From assembly GCF_001586275.1 (NCBI RefSeq), contig NZ_CP014545.1, positions 744,001 to 808,000 on the forward strand: a stretch of DNA of 64,000 bases, in the 5' to 3' direction. The position numbers and the translations under genes are program-made. This DNA is from Sphingorhabdus sp. M41. Lineage in GTDB: Bacteria; Pseudomonadota; Alphaproteobacteria; Sphingomonadales; Sphingomonadaceae. Each line of letters starts with the position of its first letter. Positions within the stretch are counted from its first letter, which is position 1. Below the pieces are notes generated by a model. It did not search any database and was not told where the DNA came from. It was given only the letters and a program-made list of their open reading frames with translations. This document shows positions 36,977 through 46,152 of the stretch, one piece after another.

Positions 36977-37012
36977 AAAAAGCCCGGAGCAATCGCTTGC
37001 CCCGGGCTTTTT
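36977..37012. terminator. Bidirectional terminator of glnA
   Basis: The arms aaaaagcccgg and ccgggcttttt lie 22 bases beyond the glnA stop on the minus strand and 67 bases beyond the receptor on the plus strand. The A and T tracts at both sides suit either direction. It is a sister of the terminator at 33167-33202. Confidence 0.88.
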
Positions 37013-37034
37013 CCCATTCACCTGATCGGAAAGA

Positions 37035-38447
37035 TCAGCTCGAATAATACATGTCATATTCAACCGGGCTCGGCGTGGTTTCCCAGCGGCTGACTTCTTC
37101 CCATTTCAGTTCGGCATAGGCTTCGATCTGGTCCTTGGTGAACACGTCGCCCTTGAGCAGGAACTCGTGATCGGCTTCCAATGCTTCCAGCGCTTCACGG
37201 AGCGAACCGCAAACCGTCGGCACTTCGGCCAGCTCTGCTGGTGGCAGATCATAGAGATTCTTGTCCATGGCTTCGCCCGGGTGGATCTTGTTCTCGATGC
37301 CGTCGAGACCCGCCATCAGCAATGCTGCCGACGAGAGATACGGGTTGGCGAGCGGATCGGGGAAGCGGAACTCTACGCGCTTCGCCTTGTCGCCTGCACC
37401 ATATGGAATCCGGCAGGATGCGGAACGGTTGCGGCTCGAATAGGCGAGCAGCACCGGTGCTTCAAAACCGGGAACCAGACGCTTGTAGCTGTTGGTCGTC
37501 GGGTTGGAGAAAGCGTTGATCGCCTTTGCATGTTTGACGACGCCGCCGATATAGTGGAGGCACATTTCCGAGAGCCCCGCATATTCATTGCCGGCGAACA
37601 GCGGCTTGCCGTCTTTCCAGATCGACATATGCGTGTGCATGCCGCTGCCGTTATCATCCTTGATCGGCTTCGGCATGAAGGTTGCGGTCTTGCCATAGGC
37701 ATGGGCAACCTGCTGCACGACATATTTGTAGACTTGCACGCGGTCGGCGGTTTCGGTCAGCGTACCGAAGGTGATGCCGAGTTCATGCTGGGCGGAGGCA
37801 ACCTCGTGATGGTGCTTGTCCATCGGCAGGCCCATTTCCAGCATGGTCGCAACCATCTCGCCGCGAATATCCACGCAGCTGTCGACCGGAGCAACCGGGA
37901 AATAGCCGCCCTTGGCGCGGGGACGATGGCCCATGTTGCCGACATCATAATCGCGGCCGGTGTTGGTCGGCAGCTCGATATCGTCGATCTTGAAGCCGGA
38001 ACGGTCATAGCCGGTTTCGAACTTCACATCGTCGAACATGAAAAATTCAGGTTCCGGTCCGACATAGATGGTGTCGCCGATACCGGTCGATTTCAGATAG
38101 GCTTCGGCGCGGACAGCGGTCGACCGCGGATCGCGATTGTACAGCGATCCGTCACCCGGTTCGACGATATTGCAGACCAGGATCATCATCGGCGTGGCGG
38201 AGAATGGGTCCATATAGACCGCATCGAGGTCGGGACGGAGGATCATGTCGGATTCATTGATCGCTTTCCAGCCCTCGATCGAGCTGCCGTCAAACATGAA
38301 GCCTTCTTCCAGCACATCTTCATCGATGACGCCTGCGCACATCGACAGATGCTGCCATTTGCCGCGTGGATCGGTGAAGCGAACATCGACCCATTCGACT
38401 TCCTCGTCCTTGATCATTTTGATAATATCAGATGCTGTATTGCCCAT
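37035..38447 (-). CDS. glnA: Glutamine synthetase type I
   Basis: GlnA makes glutamine from glutamate, ammonia and ATP in the cytosol. The 470-residue protein has [19 protein letters not shown], the metal-binding [12 protein letters not shown], the ATP-site [16 protein letters not shown]-like segment ([14 protein letters not shown]) and the adenylylation Tyr in [12 protein letters not shown]. This last shows it is controlled by covalent adenylylation. It lies 49 bases downstream of glnB, the usual alphaproteobacterial order, and is therefore coupled to PII nitrogen signalling. A bidirectional terminator follows. Confidence 0.97.
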   Translation of the reverse strand: MGNTASDIIKMIKDEEVEWVDVRFTDPRGKWQHLSMCAGVIDEDVLEEGFMFDGSSIEGWKAINESDMILRPDLDAVYMDPFSATPMMILVCNIVEPGDGSLYNRDPRSTAVRAEAYLKSTGIGDTIYVGPEPEFFMFDDVKFETGYDRSGFKIDDIELPTNTGRDYDVGNMGHRPRAKGGYFPVAPVDSCVDIRGEMVATMLEMGLPMDKHHHEVASAQHELGITFGTLTETADRVQVYKYVVQQVAHAYGKTATFMPKPIKDDNGSGMHTHMSIWKDGKPLFAGNEYAGLSEMCLHYIGGVVKHAKAINAFSNPTTNSYKRLVPGFEAPVLLAYSSRNRSASCRIPYGAGDKAKRVEFRFPDPLANPYLSSAALLMAGLDGIENKIHPGEAMDKNLYDLPPAELAEVPTVCGSLREALEALEADHEFLLKGDVFTKDQIEAYAELKWEEVSRWETTPSPVEYDMYYSS

Positions 38448-38496
38448 TTGTTAGTCCCTTGGTTTTGGTTTATTTGGGTGGTTGCGAAAAAAAAGA

Positions 38497-39209
<713 letters not shown>

Positions 39210-39806
39210 ATGCACCTCACCTCAATCGAGAAAGCTAAAAGCCGCCTGCGTTCAGCAAAACGTGCTGTCAGCGCTATGGGTGCAACTGAAGATCCAAACA
39301 CAATTGCTGACAATTGGGTCGACTTTCTGACAGCATGGAAGGGTGTCTACGAACAAGTCAAAAAAGCTTCAAAAACAACGCCGCAAGAAATGCAATGGTT
39401 TGGTGGAGTGTCTCGAGAGAAGAAAACCGATCCGCTGTTAAAGTATGTGTTTGAGGCGCGAAACGATGAAGAGCACGGCGTTGGCCGGTCAGCCCTTCCT
39501 CATGATGGTTTAGTCAAATTTCCAGCTAAGAGTTACGAAGTTTCCATCGCAAGTATGAGATTCGATCCGGAAACTCGCGAAATCACGCTTTACGGTCCGG
39601 ACGGGAAACCAGTCTATGATCCAGTAAAACTATCAGGCCCTGGCGTTACTCTTGATCCGATAACAGCACGAGATGGTAGAGTTATTGACCCGCCTGAGTC
39701 TCACTTAGGGGAATCCATCAATCCGGACGTTTTGTCAGTTGCAACTGCTGCGCTTCACTATGCGGATAAACTAGTGATGGTAGCTGAGGCGATGCACACA
39801 CCATAG
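39210..39806 (+). CDS. HEPN-like orphan protein
   Basis: This 198-residue protein is not recognised by name. The N-terminal half is mostly helical and polar. At residues 84-89 it has RNDEEH within KYVFEARNDEEHG, the Rx4H arrangement with Asn after Arg that marks HEPN-domain RNases. The second half (FDPETREITLYGPDGKPVYDP) looks like a beta hairpin-rich region that may be a separate domain. Base composition is clearly AT-richer than flanking genes, suggesting transfer. HEPN proteins act as RNA-cleaving toxins or defence effectors, but non-toxic members exist. No antitoxin-like partner is obvious, except a tiny membrane ORF 28 bases downstream. Confidence 0.75.
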   Translation: MHLTSIEKAKSRLRSAKRAVSAMGATEDPNTIADNWVDFLTAWKGVYEQVKKASKTTPQEMQWFGGVSREKKTDPLLKYVFEARNDEEHGVGRSALPHDGLVKFPAKSYEVSIASMRFDPETREITLYGPDGKPVYDPVKLSGPGVTLDPITARDGRVIDPPESHLGESINPDVLSVATAALHYADKLVMVAEAMHTP

Positions 39807-39834
39807 CGACAAACACGCTCTGCACAGAACCTCG

Positions 39835-39957
39835 ATGGCTGCTCTCAAGCCGAGAGCTATTTATGTAGTTCCGCTAGTTCTCGGCCTGATCATTTTTATC
39901 ATCATACTGGTTCTGCAGTTACCTAGCGCCGGTCTAAAATCAAAGATTGCTTACTAA
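39835..39957 (+). CDS. Possible 40-residue single-helix membrane protein
   Basis: ATG at 39835 opens 40 codons: a basic start (MAALKPRA), a strong hydrophobic helix (IYVVPLVLGLIIFIIILVLQ) and a short basic tail (KSKIAY). The ribosome site is weak. It lies 28 bases after the HEPN-like gene on the same strand, in the same AT-rich segment. The composition is what a small membrane toxin or anchor would show, but 40 codons can arise by chance. Confidence 0.45.
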   Translation: MAALKPRAIYVVPLVLGLIIFIIILVLQLPSAGLKSKIAY

Positions 39958-40003
39958 CCTATGCATTTAGTTGTCCTAGTTTTGGCTAATAATTTCCTTG
40001 CGA

Positions 40004-42127
40004 TCAGCGCGCCGTTGGAGCGGTCATCTCGGGCAGGTTTTCCTTCGTCCAGATCGACCGGTTGACGACATAGTGGCGGATATTTTCCACCTGCTCGTCT
40101 TTCAGCTGTGATCCGAAACCGACCATGCCATGCTGTTTCAGCGCTCCGCCGGTAACGACCGACGCCCAGGCTTCGGTGTCAGGCAGCACGCCGCTAACCC
40201 TAAGGTCAGGCGTGAAGCCATTGCCGATAGCGCTGTCGCCATGACAGACCAGGCAATTGCGCCCGTAAAGTCCCTTGCCGGCAGCAATCTGTTCCGGGGT
40301 TCCGGTTTGTACCGGCGGGTCCCAGATCACTTCGCCTTTTTCGGGCAGAGCAGGCAATTTGGCTTTGCCGCCCAGTTTCAGCACCACCAGCCGCGGAATA
40401 TTGGGCAGCTGGCGAGTCACGCCACCGGCGACACCGGCGACCAGCGGAAAGGCACCACCCTTGCTGGTCAGGAATGCGACATATTGCTCGCCGTCGATCA
40501 TATAGGTGGATGGCGCGCTGACGATGCCGGACTGCATCGGCAGGCTGAGCAATTCCGTACCCTTGTCCGCCGAATAAGCCTTGAAAAAGCCGGTGCTGGT
40601 GCCTTGGAACACCAGATTGCCGGCCGTCGTCATCGTGCCGCCATTCCAGGCTGCCGGATAGTCGACGCTCCATTCGACCTTGCCGGTTTTCGGGTTGAAC
40701 GCGACCAGCTTGCCGGTGGTGGCGGCAACTGCCGCCTTGTAGACATCCTTGTCGTCCGGCAACTGGCCGATCGCCCAGCCGATCCCGACATTGAATCCCA
40801 GCCGTTCGCGTTTCTTGTCGATTTCCGAAACCGGCACTTCATAGCCCTGTGGGATTTGCTGGGCCGGGATATAGACGAGGCCGGTCTTCGGATTATAGCT
40901 CATCGGATGCCAGTTATGCGCACCCAGCGCGCCGGGGATGGCGACAAACGGCTCCTTGGTCTTGTAGAATCGGGCCGCCGGATTTTCGATCGGGCGACCA
41001 GTGGTCAGATCATAGCCGGTGGCCCAGTTGATTCCGTCGACAAAAGGCTCGGCGCTGATCAGCGTGCCATCGAGCCGGTCGATGACGAAGAAAAAGCCGT
41101 TTTTCGGTGCATGGTAAAGCACCTTCCGCATCTTGCCGTCGATCGGCATCTCGGCCTGGATGATATGCTGGGTCGCCGTATAGTCCCAGGTTTCCGCTGG
41201 TGTTTCCTGATAATGCCAGAGATATTTCCCGGTATCGGGATTGACCGCGACGATCGAGGAGAGGAACAGATTGTCGCCTTCGCCGCCCGAACGCAGGCCG
41301 TGATTCCAGGGGTTGCCGTTGCCGACGCCAAAATAGAGCTGGTCGAGATCCTCGTCATAGACGATGCTGTCCCAGACCGTGCCGCCGCCACCGGAAACTT
41401 TCCATTCGCCGTCGCCCCAGGTCTTGTTGGCCGCCTTGGCAAAAATTTCGTCGCTGGCTGCACCGTCCGCTTCGCCTTTCGGATTGGGCACGGTGTAAAA
41501 GCGCCATTTCAGATTGCCGTCGCGAATGTCATAGGCGGAGACATAACCGCGCACGCCGAATTCGGCGCCGCCATTGCCGATAATCACCATATTCTTGACG
41601 ACCCGGGGTGCGCCGGTGATTGTGTAAGGCTTGCTGTTGTCAGTGGTCTGGGTTTCCCACAATCGCGCGCCGGTATTCCGGTCCAGCGCGATCAGGCGCC
41701 CGTCAATGGTGCCGAAAAACAGCTTGCCGCGGTTGATCGCTACCCCGCGATTGACCACGTCGCAACAGGCATCGACCGCTTTCTCGCCAGCCACGCCGGG
41801 ATCATAGGACCAGAGTTCCTCGCCGGTCTTGGCATCATAGGCAAAAACCTTTGACCAGGCGGTCGAGATATAGAGCTTGCCGTCCACTTCAACCGGGGTC
41901 GCTTCCTGACCACGGGCATCGGGCAGGTCCTGGAACCAGGCGACACCAAGTTCGCCGACATTGCTTTCGTTGATCTGGTCGAGCGGGCTGTGGCGCTGTT
42001 CCTTGGCGTCAAAGCCGATATTGCTCCAGTCCGCGTTCATGACCGCATCGGTCGTACCCGGTTCGCTGGTCTGGCTTTGGCAAGCCGCCAGCATCAATGG
42101 CATCAACAATATCCCCAGCCTGCGCAT
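40004..42127 (-). CDS. PQQ-dependent alcohol dehydrogenase with C-terminal cytochrome c (lipoprotein)
   Basis: This is a quinohemoprotein alcohol dehydrogenase of 707 residues. ATG at 42127 gives MRRLGILLMPLMLAACQSQ, whose LAAC lipobox predicts an outer-membrane or periplasm-facing lipoprotein. This is unusual, since most family members are soluble periplasmic proteins. Seen motifs: the vicinal disulfide DACCDVVNRG near PQQ, the catalytic Asp in ETWDYTATQ, beta-propeller Trp-docking repeats and the haem motif CLVCH with downstream Met. It oxidises primary alcohols and feeds electrons to the respiratory chain. No pqq or electron-acceptor gene adjoins it. Confidence 0.92.
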   Translation of the reverse strand: MRRLGILLMPLMLAACQSQTSEPGTTDAVMNADWSNIGFDAKEQRHSPLDQINESNVGELGVAWFQDLPDARGQEATPVEVDGKLYISTAWSKVFAYDAKTGEELWSYDPGVAGEKAVDACCDVVNRGVAINRGKLFFGTIDGRLIALDRNTGARLWETQTTDNSKPYTITGAPRVVKNMVIIGNGGAEFGVRGYVSAYDIRDGNLKWRFYTVPNPKGEADGAASDEIFAKAANKTWGDGEWKVSGGGGTVWDSIVYDEDLDQLYFGVGNGNPWNHGLRSGGEGDNLFLSSIVAVNPDTGKYLWHYQETPAETWDYTATQHIIQAEMPIDGKMRKVLYHAPKNGFFFVIDRLDGTLISAEPFVDGINWATGYDLTTGRPIENPAARFYKTKEPFVAIPGALGAHNWHPMSYNPKTGLVYIPAQQIPQGYEVPVSEIDKKRERLGFNVGIGWAIGQLPDDKDVYKAAVAATTGKLVAFNPKTGKVEWSVDYPAAWNGGTMTTAGNLVFQGTSTGFFKAYSADKGTELLSLPMQSGIVSAPSTYMIDGEQYVAFLTSKGGAFPLVAGVAGGVTRQLPNIPRLVVLKLGGKAKLPALPEKGEVIWDPPVQTGTPEQIAAGKGLYGRNCLVCHGDSAIGNGFTPDLRVSGVLPDTEAWASVVTGGALKQHGMVGFGSQLKDEQVENIRHYVVNRSIWTKENLPEMTAPTAR

Positions 42128-42281
42128 TACCCGTCTCCTAAAAAACCGCCGGACGGTCTGCCGCCCGTGCAATTTAACTGACTAGCTAAACTCTGGGCGG
42201 ATGGTCAAGGATTATAGGTCTGGGATCGGCTATTCGTGCATATCCTGAAGCGGCGCCCGGTTCTGCGATCTGCCGCTCCGG

Positions 42282-43370
42282 CTAGTCGTGGCTGCTTTGC
42301 AACCGCAGTTCCATGCCCGTTCCTTCGGCGTGCCAATGGATCGATGCACCGAGCGACGTGGCCAGCGAACTGATGACGCGGGTTCCCAGCCCGGACGCGG
42401 ACGCCGCACGCTCCGCATCCTGCCGGCTTGCCGAACCATTGTCCTTGCAGACAATCGACCATCGATCACCCTCTGTCGAAATCACGAATTCGATCTTGCC
42501 ACCATCAGAGGTAAGACCGTGCTTGACGCTGTTCGACACGAATTCATTGACGATCAGCAGCAGGCCGTTGGCGAGATGCGGGGTTGCATGATCGCCGCTC
42601 ACCGAGGCCGTAAGCGCAATGCCGTCGGGCAACAATTGTTCGAGGTCAAGGCACACGCGTCGGAACAGCGAGGCGAGGTCGACCAATTGTCCCTGTTCCA
42701 GATCGTGCAGCTCGGCGTGCAGCGAGGAGAGCGACCGGATTCTCAGGCTTGCATCTTCAAGCGCCAGCCGCACTTTCTCGTCCGGCGCGGCCCGCGCCTT
42801 CATCGCGAACAGCGAGCCGATCGAGGCCAGCGAATTTTTCACCCGATGGTCGATTTCGCGGCGCAGCACCTGTTCTCTTTCGAGCGCCTGACGCAGGTCC
42901 AGTTCCCGCATCACCTGCTGCGAAAGTATCCTGATCACCTTGCGTTGCTGGTCGCTCAGCATGCGCGGCTTGGTGTCGAGTACGCACAGCGTGCCCAGCG
43001 GCAGGCCGTTGGCGGCTTTCAGGACCGCTCCGGCGTAGAAGCGAAAGCCGTCTTCGCTGGTGCACAGCGGGTTGTCGGCCATCCGCTCGTCGGCCAGCGT
43101 ATCGGGTATCTCGACGAAATCGCCCTGCAGGATGACATGGCCGCACAGGCTGGTTTCGATCGGCGTCGATCGCACGCCCAGCCCGACCTCGGCCTTGAAC
43201 CACTGCCGACCTTCGTCGATGAAATTGACCACCGAAACCGGCGCATCGCACAATTGCGCGGTCAGTTCGACGATCTCGTCAAACGCCCGTTCGCGGTCGG
43301 TGTCCAATATGCCATAGCGGCGCAGTTCGCGGAGGCGCTCGGCCTCTTGGGGGTGGAGTTGGGGCTTCAT
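42282..43370 (-). CDS. GAF-domain sensor histidine kinase (HisKA_2/HWE type)
   Basis: This 362-residue protein starts at ATG 43370 (MKPQLHPQEAERL). Residues about 20-165 are a GAF domain of the type that begins ILDT..E..FDEI and contains the CDAPVSVVNFID strand. The HisKA_2 phosphoacceptor is REIDHRVKNSLASI, and the ATPase domain has LIVNEFVSNSVKHG and GLGTRVISSL. There is no membrane segment, so it is cytosolic, probably sensing a small molecule, light or redox state through GAF. No response regulator is linked; such orphan kinases often feed the general stress response PhyR/NepR pathway (family knowledge). Confidence 0.9.
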   Translation of the reverse strand: MKPQLHPQEAERLRELRRYGILDTDRERAFDEIVELTAQLCDAPVSVVNFIDEGRQWFKAEVGLGVRSTPIETSLCGHVILQGDFVEIPDTLADERMADNPLCTSEDGFRFYAGAVLKAANGLPLGTLCVLDTKPRMLSDQQRKVIRILSQQVMRELDLRQALEREQVLRREIDHRVKNSLASIGSLFAMKARAAPDEKVRLALEDASLRIRSLSSLHAELHDLEQGQLVDLASLFRRVCLDLEQLLPDGIALTASVSGDHATPHLANGLLLIVNEFVSNSVKHGLTSDGGKIEFVISTEGDRWSIVCKDNGSASRQDAERAASASGLGTRVISSLATSLGASIHWHAEGTGMELRLQSSHD

Positions 43371-43766
43371 TTCATGCTGATAGCACAAGAAATAGAAGAA
43401 GGAAGAGGCTCCGGCACCGCTTTTCATCAAGTCGGCGTTTCGGCTGGATGGCATCCGGAGCCCCTGGTGATGGCCAGCATAATATCGGCGGTCCGCACGA
43501 TCCCCTCCGCAACGGCTCGCCGCAGGACCCGCTCGGACTGCCCGCAGAAAGGGCGGATATGGCCGACATGTTCATCCCGGAGTCAGGGTCGGCCGGTCAG
43601 TCCGGCGACGACTTGTTCACAGGCGGTGCCAGTGCCGCTCCGATCGTGCCGCAAACCGAAAGGAAGATTGACAGGCGGCATCCCATCATCACAGGTCCGG
43701 CCACATGAAGCACGGCAGCGCCGACAGGGCCGACAGGGCCGGAAAATTGACTTAAGGAGACAAATA
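43371..43766. other. Intergenic region between the kinase and the OmpA-like gene
   Basis: There are 396 bases without a supported gene. A plus-strand 86-codon open frame at 43448-43708 has a low-complexity product and no ribosome site, and was left out. A short tandem (gccgacagg repeated) lies near 43721. The promoter of the OmpA-like gene is expected near its end, and its ribosome site taaggagac is clear. Confidence 0.35.
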
Positions 43767-44657
43767 ATGAGCAACATTTTCAACATCAGAAAGGCAGGCC
43801 TCCTGCTTGCCACGGCGGCTATATTGACGCCGGTCAGCATATCCGCGCAACAATATGACAAAGAAGATATCATCGTATCGGGACAGCAGGAAGCACAAGC
43901 GGCCGATCTCGCCATGGATCTGTCTCAAGCGCCCAAAGGCCCGGAGATCGAAGGCATTATTTCCGCCCGCAGCGCCGACCGTCTGCAGGTTACCGCCGAC
44001 GATGGCACCAGAACGATCATCGCCTTCACCGACGCTACCGAGATAAAGGCCAGCAAGGGCCTGTTCGGCCTCGCCCGGAAGAGCCTCGCCACGGACGCGC
44101 TGCTCAACGGCCTGCCGGTCAGTGTCGACACAGTACAGCTTGGCGACGAGCTGGTGGCAAGCCGGATCAATCTCCGCAGCAGCGATCTCAAGACCGCCAA
44201 CATGATTCACAATGGCACCGCCCAGGGCTTTGCCGAACAGACGGCCGCGACCGAGGCGCTGCGCAGCCGCGTCAGCGACATCGACCAGTATAATGTCAAG
44301 GGCACGACCAATGTCCATTTCGACACCGGCAAGGCGAAACTGTCCGAACGCGGCAAGGCCGATCTGTGCGCCACCGCCGAGGCCGCCGATGAAATGAACA
44401 ATGCCCTGATCCTGGTCGTCGGCTATACCGATTCAACCGGCGATTATGAATATAATCAGCAGCTCAGCGAAAAGCGCGCCAGCCGCGTGGTCAATTATAT
44501 CCAGCAGAATTGCGGCTGGAAACCCTATCGCATGCTGACCCCCACCGGCATGTCCGAAGCCGATCCAATGGCGAGCAACGACACCGCCAGCGGCAAGGCC
44601 CAGAACCGCCGCGTTGCGGTCAATATCCTGGTCAGCAAGGGCCTCGACGGGCTCTAG
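43767..44657 (+). CDS. OmpA-family outer-membrane/peptidoglycan protein
   Basis: This 296-residue protein has a good ribosome site (taaggaga) before ATG 43767. A signal peptide (LLLATAAILTPVSISAQ) leads to an N-terminal beta domain (GIISARSADRLQVTADDGTR). The C-terminal OmpA domain spans about residues 170-290 with NVHFDTGKAKLSERGKADL, GYTDSTGDYEYNQQLSEKRA and NRRVAVNILV. The Asp of GYTDSTG and the later Arg are the peptidoglycan-binding residues. The protein probably links the envelope to the wall. A strong terminator follows. Confidence 0.9.
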   Translation: MSNIFNIRKAGLLLATAAILTPVSISAQQYDKEDIIVSGQQEAQAADLAMDLSQAPKGPEIEGIISARSADRLQVTADDGTRTIIAFTDATEIKASKGLFGLARKSLATDALLNGLPVSVDTVQLGDELVASRINLRSSDLKTANMIHNGTAQGFAEQTAATEALRSRVSDIDQYNVKGTTNVHFDTGKAKLSERGKADLCATAEAADEMNNALILVVGYTDSTGDYEYNQQLSEKRASRVVNYIQQNCGWKPYRMLTPTGMSEADPMASNDTASGKAQNRRVAVNILVSKGLDGL

Positions 44658-44670
44658 GCCACGGAATGAA

Positions 44671-44705
44671 GCGGGGCGGGTATAGCGCCCGCCCCGCCGT
44701 TTTTG
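44671..44705 (+). terminator. Rho-independent terminator of the OmpA-like gene
   Basis: A ten-base GC stem, gcggggcggg / cccgccccgc, has a seven-base loop and a run of five T, 13 bases after the stop. Confidence 0.9.
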
Positions 44706-44798
44706 CCCACACGAGCGGAGCCACGGCTCCCGCATGAACGTCTTTACAATCTGCCTCTGCACCAATAGTATGACGCTCCGTCTGCAAGGAGCTTGACC

Positions 44799-45053
44799 AT
44801 GGCCACCGTCCGCAAAACCATCACCCTGAGCGCAAGTCAGGACGCGTGGATAAAATCGCAGATCGCGCGCGGTGCCTTTAACAATGACAGCGAATATATT
44901 CGCGATCTGGTCAAGCGCGACCAGTCGCAGCAGGACCGGCTCACCACGTTGCGCGAAGCGATAGCCGAAGGACTGGACAGCGGCGCCAGCGATCAGTCGC
45001 TGGACAATATATGGAACGCAGCCGAACAGCGTCACCGCGCCCGGGATGCCTGA
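44799..45053 (+). CDS. parD: ParD-type antitoxin
   Basis: This 84-residue antitoxin starts at ATG 44799, with aaggag eight bases upstream. The N-terminal ribbon-helix-helix (TVRKTITLSASQDAWIKSQI) binds DNA. The SEYIRDLVKRDQ helix and an acidic flexible C-terminus (TLREAIAEGLDSG) bind the toxin. It overlaps the parE start by eight bases, a common feature of ParDE operons, in which ParD represses the operon with ParE as co-regulator. A promoter should lie in the 90 bases upstream. Confidence 0.9.
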   Translation: MATVRKTITLSASQDAWIKSQIARGAFNNDSEYIRDLVKRDQSQQDRLTTLREAIAEGLDSGASDQSLDNIWNAAEQRHRARDA

Positions 45054-45336
45054 ACTGCATCTAAGCAGGCAGGCCGCAAGTGATCTGGCCGAAATAGCCG
45101 ATTACACCATAAACGAATTCGGCATCGATCAGGCGCGGCTTTATCGGGACCAGCTTCGCGGCTGTTTCCTGTCCCAGCTCGACAATCCGCAGCTTGGCCG
45201 CAGCGCGGAAGACGTGTCGCCGGGATTGCGCCGCATCCGCCAGCAAGCGCATGTTGTCTTTTACAAATATGCGCAGAACGAATTGCTTATAGTCCGCGTC
45301 CTGCATCAAGGCATGGATTTCGAGCGGCATCTCTGA
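45046..45336 (+). CDS. parE: ParE-type toxin
   Basis: This 96-residue RelE/ParE-fold toxin has the family features LSRQAASDLAEIADYTINEF, LRGCFLSQLDNPQLGRSAE, a basic RRIRQQAHVVFYK strand and a final VRVLHQGMDFE. ParE toxins poison DNA gyrase. It is translationally coupled to parD by overlap. The gene looks intact, so the pair may be active. A CGTCATTGCG repeat lies just downstream. Confidence 0.9.
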   Translation: MPELHLSRQAASDLAEIADYTINEFGIDQARLYRDQLRGCFLSQLDNPQLGRSAEDVSPGLRRIRQQAHVVFYKYAQNELLIVRVLHQGMDFERHL

Positions 45337-45369
45337 ACAGGACCGCTATTAATCACCCTGCACGAGGAA

Positions 45370-45470
45370 CGTCATTGCGAGGAGCCGAAGGCGACGCGGC
45401 AATCCAGAGCGTCTTGCCACCATCGCCGGTGCGTGCCGCTCTGGATTGCGTCGCTGCGCTCGCAACGACG
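45370..45470. repeat. Palindromic repeat (CGTCATTGCGAGGAG family)
   Basis: The arms cgtcattgcgagg...caatccagagc and gctctggattgcg...cgctcgcaacgacg are inverted around a short centre. The second arm ends cgacg, a one-base variant of the first (cattg/caacg). Repeats with these ends are widespread between genes of alphaproteobacteria (general knowledge). Confidence 0.85.
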
Positions 45471-45563
45471 TAAGGGCATCCAGATTTTACCCTGACTGCG
45501 TGGGAAGGAAAACAATCTCGCCCATAGCAAATTCGCCACCACACCGAAACCCCGGCCAGCGGA

Positions 45564-45902
45564 TCAGCGCTGTTTTCTGGTCGTCGCCGCGTTGAAGTCG
45601 GGGTCCTTTTTCGCCACCCAGTTGACAAATTTGCGCACCACCGGATCGGCGAGCAGCGCGTCGACGTCCATGCCGTGGCGCTGCAATTCGCTATTGGTGA
45701 AATGGGTGATGATGGTCTGCTGGCAGATCGGATGCATCGGCACAGTATCGCGCCCGCCCCGGCTTTTCGGCACCGGATGATGCCAGACGATGGTCTTGCC
45801 GGTCGGCCGCCCGCAGAGCCAGCAATCCGGCACCTCCGCCGGAAAGTCCTCCTCCTGTGGCAGATCCTGCCAGCCACCATGTTTCGAATGTTTGCGGGCC
45901 AT
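45564..45902 (-). CDS. HNH-like protein with Cys-x2-Cys
   Basis: This 112-residue protein has an HNH-nuclease-like core: CWLCGR, then VWHHPVPKSRGGRDTV, then HPICQQTIITHFTN. The two Cys pairs could hold a structural zinc and the His-His the catalytic centre. The N-terminal 20 residues are basic and polar. HNH domains occur in restriction, DNA repair and mobile-element proteins; no partner adjoins, so the role is open. It is intact from ATG 45902. A repeat element lies about 95 bases past its 3' end. Confidence 0.75.
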   Translation of the reverse strand: MARKHSKHGGWQDLPQEEDFPAEVPDCWLCGRPTGKTIVWHHPVPKSRGGRDTVPMHPICQQTIITHFTNSELQRHGMDVDALLADPVVRKFVNWVAKKDPDFNAATTRKQR

Positions 45903-46152
45903 ATTTTGGGGTCTCGGTTGGTGGAGGGTGAGGGGGGCTGCTTAGGCAGATGTGGAGGGGATTGCCAGATAAAGCTATTTGGCGCGCGGACCGGCGTGAT
46001 CGATTGGGGTTGTGGAATGCTGTGGTGGATTTGCCGGGCTAGTGCAATGAATTGTCATCGTAAATTGCAGCGTGACGACCATGAGTTGGAAACACCTCTC
46101 CGGAGGGGATGCTGTTGTTATGATGTTTCCGTTCCGAAAAGCGGCTGTTCTG

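Noticed and set aside
43448-43708. 86-codon open frame before the OmpA-like gene
   Set aside because: No ribosome site, low-complexity product, and no similarity to a known protein that I can see.
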